This document shows positions 15,020 to 24,935 of a stretch of DNA of 64,000 nucleotides, in pieces. The notes beneath the pieces were generated by a model, which had not been told where the DNA came from, ran no database searches, and saw only the letters and a program-made list of their open reading frames with translations. Where the stretch lies: contig NW_008806277.1 of assembly GCF_000400465.1 (NCBI RefSeq), positions 434,001 through 498,000 of the forward strand, given 5' to 3'. Position numbers and translations under genes: made by a program. Positions within the stretch are counted from its first letter, which is position 1. Each line of letters opens with the position of its first letter. Origin of the DNA: Wallemia ichthyophaga EXF-994. Lineage: Eukaryota > Basidiomycota > Wallemiomycetes > Wallemiales > Wallemiaceae.

Positions 15020-15373
15020 GTAAGCGCATAAAAAAAACTATAGACTTATTTATTATGATGCATTATTTTTGTTACTGTATGAAGATTTGTGTAAGGCGTA
15101 TGCGTAGGATTGGTGTAATGATATGCTATAGATGGTTCATAAATTATTGAAGAGTTAATGACAACCTAATAACGTGAGTAATAGCATTCAAAGAAGAATA
15201 AAATGGCGAAGTAGACAAATTTACCCTAGATGTCTACCTGAAGAAATATAAACTTGGAATTGACTTGCCAAATCATGTATTATATTTAATGCTGCAAGTA
15301 AAGAAATTGTAAAAAAAATTGTAAAAAAAATTGATGTCAAACACGAAAGTCCTTTAAAAGGAGGACATAAAAA
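15020..15373. other. Intergenic, MDN1 3' flank
   Basis: AT-rich DNA between the midasin stop and a tRNA gene. Only midasin 3' UTR sequence is expected. No convincing ORF was seen. Confidence 0.5.
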
Positions 15374-15454
15374 TGCATTAACCCGGAATTGAACCGGGGG
15401 CCGATCGAATTCGTTTAGTGGCAACGATCGAGGTTACCACTACCCCATTAATGC
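15374..15454 (-). tRNA. tRNA-Gly (GCC) with a 10-nt intron
   Basis: On the minus strand a perfect 7-bp acceptor stem GCATTAA/TTAATGC encloses a D arm, an anticodon stem GATCG/CGATC and a T arm CCCGG-TTCAATT-CCGGG. The last base is discriminator A. The anticodon loop begins TTGCCA, giving anticodon GCC. A 10-nt insert follows position 37, the usual site of nuclear tRNA introns. The exons are identical to those of the second tRNA-Gly at 50699-50788; only the intron differs. Confidence 0.93.
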
Positions 15455-15540
15455 TTGATAATATCATCTATTTTTATATTGATATAGTGCTTTTGAAAAG
15501 TTTTAGACTTACTTTCAAGTTTTTATCTCAAGATGTTTTA

Positions 15541-15710
15541 GTGTAATTGAGAAAAACCAACAATTTACAAATTACGAGGCTAGTGAAGGAACGCTTCCAG
15601 TAAATTCAGCGCCACCTTTGACTCCTCATGCTTTGAGAAGTATTGATGGACGCAGTTTTCAACATGTAATGTATCAACAATACATTCAGATGCCATCATC
15701 AGGATTTTAA
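15541..15710 (+). repeat. Dispersed repeat, copy A, upstream of tRNA-Gly
   Basis: About 130-170 bp shared with 46521-46626 plus 47275-47346 and, inverted, with 52511-52679. It starts near TGTAATTGAG, 87 bp upstream of the tRNA 5' end, and reads away from the tRNA. One frame is open here and translates through LPVNSAPPLTPHALRSIDG to a TAA. The other copies keep parts of this peptide but carry stops, so it looks like a decayed coding or terminal part of a mobile element. Confidence 0.7.
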
Positions 15711-17140
15711 AATCTTCCAATCAAATTTAGCTTTGACTTTTCAATCTGAATGAAATTTAGCATATTATATAACAAAAATCCCTTGTCAACACTAGCTAAT
15801 TTGAAAACCATCAATTGATGTTGTTAGTACATTGATATTGAAAATTTAGTGCAGCTTTTCCGAATAAGCAAGATACTAGAATCTCTGCATTTATTGGTCA
15901 AGTAACTTGGATTGAGAAGCCCAATTATCTTCTATACATATATATATAAATACTTTATTTTGGGACAATGGCTTATATACTACTATCTCAACAGGCAAGC
16001 TTCAAAAAGCTAGATGAAAATATTAAAATTTGTTGAAGTAATGCAGTTTCCAAGACATATCTTAACTTCTACTTCTTAAGTAAGAAATAACCACGTTTAC
16101 CGAGACGTAGATAATTTCTTCAATGTGAAAATAGGTGAGAAGATAGCCAAATCAGAGAAGAAAAAAGAAAGTGTGTGTGAACTGTTTTCAGGAGTATCCA
16201 GAATAATATAATGCTGCAATACTAAACGGAATACGTTTTAGGACAATCCACCACTGCGCGCTTATTATTTTTATACGGTGTTTCGTAGAAAAGCTGGGCA
16301 ACATTAATTAGCAGTGTATGGGTATTTATAGAACGAGAAGTTTCCCATTTTACATACACTTATGGAGCCGAGTCGATGTTACTGAGTTATTTAGAAAAAT
16401 CTGTGATTTTTTGCTTTTCCTAGAGCTTGAAAATCCGCAAACCTTCAAGTTAGCATAAGATAATTCTTGAATTCGTACTTTCGTTTAATTTAATCCCTAT
16501 TGGTATGATCAGAAATTTGTATGTCTCGCTTAAAATACTACTGAACGATATAATTAGCCTATATAAGCCATGAATCAGTTCACACTATTTCAATCTGAAC
16601 TAGTAATTCTTCCTAACTCTGTTTGTGCTCTTGCATACTCCTATGTTCTCTCGCTTTTATCGAATGAGCAATTTGAACTGTAAGTTTGTTGAGTGAAATC
16701 AGCATCTACTCATACTCAACTCTTGAAAAACAGCTTAAAACGTGCAGTATAAAACTCCGACTACACGCTAACGCATAACTTGCTGCGCCGTGTCATTGTT
16801 TTTTTCATCATAAACCATGCCCACACTTTCTAGATTGGGAGCTTGCCATATGAAATTGCTCTGAAATAATTGGGTAATTGGAAATCAACGATCTGTGTGA
16901 GCTTTGCTTAGCAAAGAAAGTTTTCCAAGACTATCATAAGTTTTGATTATGTGATTCGTATGTTTAGACCCGAAACATTCACCGCAACTTGGATTCACTG
17001 ACCTGATACAATAGAAAGTATATGTCTCAGGAATATGATATTGATAAGTGAATCACATCTGATTACGTGTGTACACTACACATTTTGTTTGTAGCCAACT
17101 CATACAAGTCTGCTTTCGTCAATTTCAGTAGCTTTCTTTT
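15711..17140. other. Gene-poor AT-rich spacer
   Basis: About 1.4 kb of AT-rich sequence with no ORF I could tie to a family. Splice-like pieces occur near 16680-16735 and 17090-17130 and may belong to the broken ORF that follows. Confidence 0.4.
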
Positions 17141-17146
17141 GCGTCA

Positions 17147-17562
17147 GTGGATATAAGAGGAAATCCTTCACGTCCTCGAACAATTTTCTATACTACCAAA
17201 TTCGAAGATATTATTTCGAACTCTCTTAATAATGTGGGTGGGAAGCTTCTTAAGAATGCTAACTTCACAAGGCTCAAAGTAATAAGGGTCTCTACTGGAG
17301 ATTCAAATATTATGTCAATGATTGACAACATAAATTTCCATGATGGCGAAAAAAAAAGGCCAAGACAAATCTGACATCCACGTCTTCTTTCGAATATCAA
17401 GGTATTGGGAATGACGAAGAGGCAGACTTTTACGATAAGTTTCAAATTGTATCTCAAAGTAACATTCCCGCTGAACTCAATGGAGGATTCGAACGAGACA
17501 TGCTTACAACTGATCATGCCGCTTGCTATACGAGCAAAGTCACTAAACCTATTGCCTTCTGA
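17147..17562 (+). pseudogene. Frame-broken ORF, unknown protein
   Basis: Two good reading frames meet at a run of nine A (17349-17357). The first (17147 onward) reads through VDIRGNPSRPRT and FTRLKVIRVSTGDSN and hits a stop at 17372. The second continues past the A-run through SFEYQGIGNDEEADFYDKF to a TGA at 17560-17562. One extra A, or two fewer, would join them into at least 138 codons. No start codon is clear; a splice acceptor just before 17135 is possible. The family is not recognised. It is either a pseudogene or a homopolymer sequencing error. Confidence 0.45.
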
Positions 17563-17651
17563 TGACGGACGCACAATTCATGTCATTACGCATAACATGA
17601 ATTTTGAAGTATATCGTTAGTCATAAATACATGATCTTGAAGCATACAAGA

Positions 17652-18583
17652 TTAGCTAGTAGTGAAACCACCGCCGTTCACGTGAATAGTTTGACCTGAA
17701 GAGGTGAGTTAGTAGAAAAAAGGATTTAGAGTCAACACTCACCAGTGATGAAGCTAGAATCGCTTGAACCGAGGAAGACGGCAGCGCAAGCGATCTCTAC
17801 ACTCTCACCGGGGCGACCGAGAGGAGTAGTGAAGCTTTCCTGGGCAGGTTCGAGCATGGTAGACTCTCTCAACGGAGCCTGTATAGGGCCTGGAGCAATA
17901 GCGTTGACTCTTATGCCCCTGTTGGTGTATTGATTCGCGAGACCTCTAGTGAAACTGACTACAGCCCCTTTAGTGGAGGTGTAATCGAGCAGATCTGGTC
18001 TACCAATGTAGGCATTTACAGAGGCGTTGTTTATGATATTAGCGCCGGAGTGGGGTTTCATGTGTTTCAGTGCAGCTTTGGAGAGGTAGAAGAGGGAGTG
18101 GATGTTAGTTGCGAATGTGTTGTGCCACTGTTCGAGAGAGATATCTTGTATATCGTACACCATAGTCTGAGTGCCATGGTTATTGAACAATATGTCAATT
18201 TTTCCGAAAGTGGACACGGTCTCGTCGACGGATTTCACACAATCCTGCTCTTCTCTGTGATCAGCAGCGAAGCGATGCACTTTAGCATCTGGTTTGCGCT
18301 GTTTGATGAGGTCGATGGTGTCGATTGCGTCCTTTTCTTCCTGGGGAAGGTGCGTAAATACGACAGCAGCGCCTTCGAGAGCGTAGAGTACACAGGTGGA
18401 GCGGCCAATACCGCTGTCACCGCCAGTAACGAGTGCCACACGACCGTCCAACTTGCCAGCTGGTTTGTAGGGGCCGTCTGGAAGTCTGTCGATGACAGGC
18501 TTCGAAGGCATGTCGGCTTCCAAGCCGGGCTTGTTTTGACGGTTAATTTGAGGGATGTAACCTTGTTCGAATGGCTGTGACAT
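17652..18583 (-). CDS. Short-chain dehydrogenase/reductase, YghA-like
   Basis: NAD(P)-dependent oxidoreductase of the classical SDR fold. Exons in gene order: 18583-17743 and 17695-17652, about 295 aa, with a 47-bp intron. Visible motifs are the cofactor site TGGDSGIG, the NNHG strand, the catalytic Ser in NNASVNAYIG, the YTSTK catalytic Tyr/Lys pair and a C-terminal VNGG. The N-terminal extension ending PYKPAGKLDGRVALVTGG is typical of the bacterial YghA/YhxC-type family, which also occurs in fungi. The substrate cannot be read from sequence. It is divergent from the next gene over 250 bp. Confidence 0.92.
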
Positions 18584-18833
18584 GGTTGATGGAGTGTTAA
18601 GGTTTGCAGTTGACCTCGAGTCTCCTCGTGGCTATCCATCGTTTAACGTCATAAAGTGTGAGAATGGGTGATGGCATCTATTTATTGCTTGTGATGTACT
18701 TTGTGTGTAAATGTAATGGTAAATTCTCTTTTAACCGCGTTTGACCAAATGCGTGCATCTGCTTGCGGCGTCTCACCGAGCATGCGTCTCAGCGCACCTC
18801 TATCATCACAAAGTTTAAAGTTGAAAGAAAAGA

Positions 18834-20218
18834 ATGACGCTGGCGTCTATTTTAGAGAATGTGAGTGGAGGGTGCGTGGATTGGGAGACGTGCGCTAATC
18901 CACTCAGTCATCACACGTAGCCGTACTCGCATCAGCTGAGGATTTCGACAGCGCTGAGAGCACAAACACAAGCACCCACTCGCTCACGCTCAACGGGAAG
19001 CCCGTAGTCCTCACACGCGCACCTTTCCCGCACGCCGACAGCGTTCTTGAACAGCACTCTACCGCGTCTGACCAAGGCCGCGCGTTGGTAGCCGCAGCAT
19101 TCACAGACGGTGCAGAAGGCGCAGGCGGTGGCGTGGAGTGCAACACCAACAGCGCCAACAGCGCCATAGACGAGCAACTCCACCGTCTCTCTATAAGGGA
19201 TGGCGACCAAGGTGCTTTCTCCGAAACACAGAAACCTCAGACACCACCGGCAAACCCACCGGCACACGCCACAGTGCCCTCCACGCGGCGTCCGAGCATA
19301 CAGCCGCAGCTGAGCAGAGCTGCGATGCTGCGCATGGGCATCACTCCCCCGCCCAAGCGCGAGCAGGGGCGTGCAAACACAAGCGAGAGTGCAAGAGTAG
19401 AGAGCAGAGAAGGCAAGCTTGATCGTGATCGTGCAACTCCCAAGCCAAAATCACTCGGCACACCCAAGATCCAGGTACGCCAGTCGCGCTCTTCTCAGCT
19501 GCGACGTGGGAGTGAGGGGGTTGAGGGGGGTGAGGAGACTCTAACAGCAGCCAGACGACGCACAAGCAGCACACCAGTGGATTACTCGAGCACACCCGGA
19601 CATCGTCGCGCGAGTATGGCAGTGGACGTAGCTAGCACACGCCAGCCAGTCTTCACTCCCCGTCAGACGCGCGCTAGTAGGTTGCGATTGGGGGGTGGCG
19701 AGGTGGACGAAACCAGCCGGTCGCCGTCTGCCCTCTCACAAAGCAATGGCGCAAATGGCGCAAATAGGGACATATTCGCCAATACACCCGGACATCGTCG
19801 CGCGAGTATAATCGTAGACGTAGCTAGTACGCGCCAGCCAGCTTTCACTCCCCGCCAGACGCGCGCTAGCAGATTGAGGATGGGCAGTGAGGCGGATGAG
19901 GCGGGTGAGGCTTCTGTGAATGGAGGCAGACCGTCTTCGACCCTTTCGAGACGCTCTTCCACCGACACCTTCACATTTGCTAGCACCCCTGGACATAAAC
20001 GTGCCCTAAGCATCCCCGTCAAATCCACCAACACCCCTTCCATTGCCGCTCGTGAAAATAAAAGCTCTGCACTCAGAGCTAATCGTATGTCAACAGATGT
20101 GCACGACTCAACCAAAAAACCATTCAATCTGTCCACATCAATCGCGAAGGACAAGTTTGTCGAGTTTGACAAGAAGAAGGTGAAGCCGGTTAAGAGAGAC
20201 AGTGGTGGAGTGTTCTAG
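18834..20218 (+). CDS. Unknown basic protein with TPGHRRAS repeats
   Basis: Exon 1 is only nine codons (18834-18860). A 47-bp intron (18861-18907, CTAAT branch) leads to an exon open to 20218, about 445 aa in all. The N-terminus (SLTLNGKPVVLTRAPFPHAD, then DQGRALVAAAF) looks globular. The rest is Ser/Arg/Pro-rich and disordered. A unit built on TPGHRRAS, FTPRQTRASRLR and a gap occurs twice nearly intact and a third time as TPGHKRAL; a related AAMLRMGI occurs earlier. The repeated RASRLRxG segments suggest a short linear binding motif. No family is recognised, and a cytoskeletal or nuclear role would be a guess. Confidence 0.8.
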
Positions 20219-20407
20219 GATTTGTTCACTGCTGCTTCTGCTATCTCTCCTTGTAGTTCACTTCTTGCTCAAATTTCCGTTTTTCTTAATTGGAGTCAGG
20301 CTATTCCAGATTTGTTATGTAATATTCATGAATCGTAGTATTGTCAAGATCGTTAGCGTTAGTTGATGATATAGTGATACAAATGCCAATCTCGCAACCA
20401 AACTAAA

Positions 20408-22104
20408 TCACATATCGCTATACTCCCTCTGGATGAATTTTGCGATAGTAGCGAGCTGGATGTTGGTAGTACCTTCGTAAATAGCGCCGATCTTACTATC
20501 GCGCCAGAACTTTTCAATGCCCGTCTCCCTCGTAAACCCAACTCCGCCAGCCCATTCGATTGCGTCACCCGAGACAGCTTGTGCGATGCGCGAAGCGTAG
20601 TATTTGGCCATCGCCGCCTCTTTGGTAAATGGTTTACCTTCTTCTTTGAGTCTCGCAGCGTTGTATGTGAGAAGCTTAGCGGCTTCTATTTGGGTGTGGG
20701 CGTCTGCGAATGCGAATTGCATGCCCTGTGTGTGGTTGGAGTGTAGTGTAATTATTTCATACCCCTACTCACTTGGAATTCCCCTACAGCCTTGCCGAAT
20801 TGCTTGCGTTGGTATGTGTACGGTACTGCTTTGGCGAATGCGCCTTGAGCGAGACCAATCATTTGAGCAGCGCTGAGTGGTGAGTGTTGAGTGCGGAGTT
20901 GCACAACTAAAAAAAATACAACTCACATTCCAATTCTACCTGTGAATTTTGATGAGTTGTACAGTAAATACTAAACAAAACACCGCCACACACCTTCGTT
21001 GAGTATGTCGATGGCTATCTTGCTGTTAATTGATTAGATTCTGCGTAGTAGGCAAATCGAGAACACACTATCCTTTGCCGACTTGGCCCATGACTTGGTC
21101 ATCGCGGACAAATACATCGTCGAAATTGAGGACACAGGTTGAAGAGGCTCTGATGCCGAGCTGGAAGGAGGTTAAAGGAAGTGAATGAGCGTGAAAGACA
21201 CCACCTTCTGCTCCTTCTTGGCAATTTGGACACCTTGGTCTTTATCGACGATGAAACACGTGATGCCTTTGTAGCCAAGGGAAGGATCTACATTGGCGAA
21301 GACGAGGAATACTTGAGCTTCTGCGGCGTTGGTGATCCACCTAAGAATATGTGTTAGAGTGGGTAGTATTCAACAATTCTCTGACATTTTTGTACCATTG
21401 AGGATATAGCCATTGTCAGTCTTTGTGGCTTTGGTTTGGAGAGCGAAAGCGTCAGAGCCGGATGCCGGTTCGGAGAGACAGAAAGAGCCGATCTGAGGGG
21501 GTTTAAAGGGGAATACACGACTAATACACGTAGCTGACCTTATCGGTAGTCAACTGGGGCAGATAAAGCTCCTTTTGAGGATCTGTAGCGTATTTGTTGA
21601 AAACTGTACAAACAAGGGTGTTGTGTACATCGCATAAGACACTGACAGATGGATCGACCTTTGCAAGTTCTGTGGGATGCTCTAGTGTGATGACGTATTC
21701 GATAACATCAAGACAAGTAACGCACCCTCGATGGCCAAAATAACACTCATGAAAGAGGATTCAGAGCCATTGAACTGAGAGTCAACCTCGATACCCATTA
21801 GCTGTGATTTGTTGGTAAGACATACGATATAAACACGCCTCTCACGCCTTGATTGAATAGATGAGAGATTACGTCATTGCTCATATGCTCAGATTCATCC
21901 ATTTCTCTAACTTTGGGGGAGATAGCTGATTGAGCCAGTTTGCGTACTGTGGAGGGTGTTACATGGTGTCATAACCGGCGAGTAGATCTAACCGGAGTCT
22001 TGGAGCATTATCTCATCGGCGGAGAGAGATGAGAGAGATGAGAATGGCCTAAATTTATTAGATCTAATAAAGTAACTGCCACGCCTAATAATGTTATTTA
22101 ACAT
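20408..22104 (-). CDS. Short/branched-chain acyl-CoA dehydrogenase, mitochondrial
   Basis: FAD enzyme that oxidises acyl-CoA to 2-enoyl-CoA in mitochondrial beta-oxidation or branched-chain amino-acid breakdown. Eleven exons (22104-21993, 21946-21846, 21801-21726, 21669-21539, 21492-21386, 21340-21205, 21160-21069, 21022-20994, 20939-20927, 20872-20773, 20725-20408) sum to 1215 nt, exactly 404 aa plus stop. The Arg-rich start [19 protein letters not shown] is a good targeting peptide. Family motifs seen: [22 protein letters not shown], the catalytic Glu in IYEGT, and GGVGFTRE. Overall it is closest to ACADSB. One exon is 13 nt long. The intron before 21669 has a second acceptor 12 nt upstream that would add four residues. 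Confidence 0.93.
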
Positions 22105-22183
22105 GATGGTTAGGGATAGAGATGAGTATTTATCTGTTTTATATTTTAAATTAAAAACCAGGTGTAACGACCTAGAGTGGATG

Positions 22184-22630
22184 TTAGTTGTGGCTCTTGG
22201 CTCTAGTATACGCAGCCAGACTCACGCCTTGCTGTTGCTTGTTATCACCCTCAGGAGAGAGCATTTGCTGTGCGCCTGATTGCTGGGCCATCAACGACTT
22301 CTCCTCCATTGAGATTCTACTCTCATCTTCAATAGCCAGTGCGAGTGGTAAACCAACTAGTAGTGAAGAAGTTGTAACAACCCAAACGAGGTTTCCAAGT
22401 ACTTTACTTGAACTTCTTGTAAAATTGAAGGTGGTTGTTACTTTACTTAAAATTGAGTTTCTTGTCTCTAATGGAATTATATCCTTCAATGCTGAAAATC
22501 TTTCAAAGTATGTCTCTTGTGATGGATCAAATTCTTCCTCAGCGTCAACTTCCTGCTCAACGTCGCTGTCCTCACTAATCTCCTCATCTGTGTATTCATC
22601 CTCGCTTTTTAATTCGTGAATTTGTACCAT
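22184..22630 (-). CDS. TOM22: Tom22, mitochondrial outer-membrane import receptor
   Basis: Central receptor and organiser of the TOM complex. The 148-aa frame starts at MVQIHELK; an in-frame ATG-less extension upstream is not used here because it overlaps the divergent promoter. It has an acidic cytosolic N-terminus (DEEISEDSDVEQEVDAEEEF), then the conserved ETYFERFSALKDIIP segment, one membrane span (LVWVVTTSSLLVGLPLALAI) with the conserved Pro, and a short intermembrane tail rich in Gln. Length and order match fungal Tom22. It is single-exon. The neighbour on the other strand starts 52 bp away. Confidence 0.92.
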   Translation of the reverse strand: MVQIHELKSEDEYTDEEISEDSDVEQEVDAEEEFDPSQETYFERFSALKDIIPLETRNSILSKVTTTFNFTRSSSKVLGNLVWVVTTSSLLVGLPLALAIEDESRISMEEKSLMAQQSGAQQMLSPEGDNKQQQGVSLAAYTRAKSHN

Positions 22631-22682
22631 TTTGGTGGTTGTAGTGGATGTAGTGGTTCTAGCAGTGTACCAAGCAACTTCC

Positions 22683-23744
22683 ATGAAACCCTTCTTCAAG
22701 CACACGGACTACAAATTCAGAATCAAGTTTGAATATTACAAGCCTCTTTTACTTGGATCGCCTTCCCACTCGTACACCGCTTACATACGCTCTCAATTCC
22801 GTACCTATAAACACACCAAGAAGGCTAACAGGGTGAGGCAGTTGATTGCTAAATTCGACAAGCAACTACAACAGCCACCTGCGATACTAGCCATAATTGG
22901 TGATAGATGGTTACGCGTATCTCAATCTCGTCAACAAGAACATGAAAAACGATACACACGGCACCTCTACAACATTCAAGCACACGTAAAGACACGCCTC
23001 ACTGGCTCTCTTATCTACCCAACCTACCATAATCCACCTCTCCCCCGTCTCAAACCACAGCCACTCGAGATACACTCTATGATTCGTCGAAGAGTGCTCA
23101 AACGTTTTAATATTCTCAACCAACTCAAAATCGTTAGTGGTCATATACACGACTACACTATGGAAAAGCACTTTTTTAACTTTCTCGGTTTGTCCTTGGA
23201 TAGCTCCTACATTGTCAATCTCTTCGCTGCGAAAGATTACCTCACGCGTAAACTCGACGATGATTATCGTAGATCTCAGATGAAATTTGCTAGTAATCAT
23301 CTCATTCGTTTTAGACGCTTACATGATAAGAGAGTGATGATGCGCAGAAGGAGTATCGAGTGGAGAAAAACTAATCACCCGCGTTTAATTAATCACTGGA
23401 GATGCTATCTTGGTGATAGGAGGAGAGCGCGACAGAGAGATGCTGCTCGATTGCGATTGAGTGCGTTGGCAAATGAATCAAATCAATCAAATCAATCATT
23501 AAAATCACCAACGTTACCCCCACCAAGTCGCACTAAACATCGCATTAGAAAACACACACAAAACACCCACTCTAAGGCACCCTATCGCGATATATTCCTC
23601 AAGCCATTGTCAAAGGTTTATGATCAACTTGACTACAATGATGAACCTGCTCTTAAAGTGGCATACGACTATTCTAAACCCCCTCAGTCTCTTCTTAATT
23701 CGTCTTCCTCACCTCAAAATATCAACAAGTGGAGTAAAAAGTAG
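22683..23744 (+). CDS. LYR-like (Cup1-type) protein, probably mitochondrial
   Basis: Single-exon 353-aa basic protein. I chose the ATG at 22683, followed by KPFFKHTDYKF, because the upstream in-frame extension is only promoter sequence. The N-terminal part carries the pattern of the LYR/complex-1 fold: a Y-x-x-YIRSQFRTYKHTK segment followed by a Leu-patterned helix (VRQLIAKFDKQL). A classic LYR triplet is not evident. The C-terminal two thirds is very rich in Arg, Lys and His. This layout fits the fungal Cup1-like LYR family, often mitochondrial. Assignment is moderate. It shares a 52-bp promoter with TOM22. Confidence 0.72.
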   Translation: MKPFFKHTDYKFRIKFEYYKPLLLGSPSHSYTAYIRSQFRTYKHTKKANRVRQLIAKFDKQLQQPPAILAIIGDRWLRVSQSRQQEHEKRYTRHLYNIQAHVKTRLTGSLIYPTYHNPPLPRLKPQPLEIHSMIRRRVLKRFNILNQLKIVSGHIHDYTMEKHFFNFLGLSLDSSYIVNLFAAKDYLTRKLDDDYRRSQMKFASNHLIRFRRLHDKRVMMRRRSIEWRKTNHPRLINHWRCYLGDRRRARQRDAARLRLSALANESNQSNQSLKSPTLPPPSRTKHRIRKHTQNTHSKAPYRDIFLKPLSKVYDQLDYNDEPALKVAYDYSKPPQSLLNSSSSPQNINKWSKK

Positions 23745-23837
23745 ACTCACAATAGACACTCAAAGACACACTAATAAAAATGCTCATAGAAATACCCTAA
23801 ACACCCCATCATACCAATATAAACCATGCATAAACTA

Positions 23838-24827
23838 TTACTTGTTTTCCTCTTTGTTATTCTGCATCGACATGGCAATTGCCTTTTGAATCTCATCTTC
23901 TTCGTCAGCGTCAGCATCTGCCTCAGCGATAGCACTGTCCTCTTGGTTAGATGGCTTACTCTCCACAGCCATCTCTACATCATCCTCCTTCTTTGCCTCC
24001 TTAATCTCGCCCTGCTGGCCTCTATGAGGTGTTTCTGTGTCCTCGTCTATCTGCTCCATATGTTCCACGTTCTCAGGCTGACTAGATGTGGTAGTCTGTC
24101 TCGCCTGCTCCTCTTCCATCGACATGCGCAAAGCCATAGCGAGTTCAGGATCGAGGGAGGGGTCAACGCCAAATTCGAATGTGGAGGAGGAGGAAGCCGG
24201 AGCGCCAGCGCCAGCACCAGAACCAGAACCGCCTTCATCTGGATCTACGCTACCTCTAATAACCGGGGAGTTGATGAGATAATCGCTCAACACCGTCTGA
24301 TTGCCGGGAGGAACGCAAAGGAGTCTGTTATTCTCAGCTCCACCTACAGCCTCAATGAAATGGTGCAACTTGTTTGCATTCTCATCCACTTCCCCAAACA
24401 CAACCAAATCGACAGCGACATTGTTCTTCTTGAGTTTCTTCCCCAGCTTCTCCAACTCGCTCACCTCCTCGCTCACGGGACTGCCAATGAAAGCGACGAT
24501 GCGCTGTCTCTGCACTTTGTTCTGACGATGTTTGAGGGCTAGCTGAGCGACTTGGACGCCATGGAGGAAATCGAGCTCGCCGGATATCTTAACATCGTGC
24601 ATCGACGCTATTATCTTGGCATCATCAGCCGTACTAGTTACGAGAACTTCGGGGGAAGGACCAGCGAATGTCATTAAACCAACTGTGTTCTCGGGATTCA
24701 TGTTCATTTTCGCTTGCGCAAGCAACCCAACGCCGTCAACTTGCGCTTGGAATCTGTTCGGCAGTATATCGCCATTCCTCATGTACTCAGAGTTATCAAT
24801 CAACACAAATGATGCTTCTAGTACCAT
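23838..24827 (-). CDS. RPN10: Rpn10, ubiquitin receptor of the 26S proteasome
   Basis: Subunit of the 19S regulatory particle that binds ubiquitin chains and stabilises the lid-base joint. Single exon, 329 aa. The N-terminal VWA domain (about residues 1-190) begins LEASFVLIDNSEYMRNGD and includes NPENTVGLMTF. A Gly/Ala/Ser linker is followed by a UIM (DPELAMALRMSMEEE) and, near the C-terminus, a second UIM-like segment (DEIQKAIAMSMQ). Yeast Rpn10 has one UIM and animal S5a has two. The stop is 93 bp from the convergent LYR-like gene. Confidence 0.95.
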   Translation of the reverse strand: MVLEASFVLIDNSEYMRNGDILPNRFQAQVDGVGLLAQAKMNMNPENTVGLMTFAGPSPEVLVTSTADDAKIIASMHDVKISGELDFLHGVQVAQLALKHRQNKVQRQRIVAFIGSPVSEEVSELEKLGKKLKKNNVAVDLVVFGEVDENANKLHHFIEAVGGAENNRLLCVPPGNQTVLSDYLINSPVIRGSVDPDEGGSGSGAGAGAPASSSSTFEFGVDPSLDPELAMALRMSMEEEQARQTTTSSQPENVEHMEQIDEDTETPHRGQQGEIKEAKKEDDVEMAVESKPSNQEDSAIAEADADADEEDEIQKAIAMSMQNNKEENK

Positions 24828-24935
24828 ATTTTGGTTGCGTTGAGGTGATGAGCGTGGTGGTGAAGTGTGCGCATGCGATGACGCGTTTAGAAAAAAAAAG
24901 ATAAATGATGTATTGTATATTGTATATTTGTAGAG

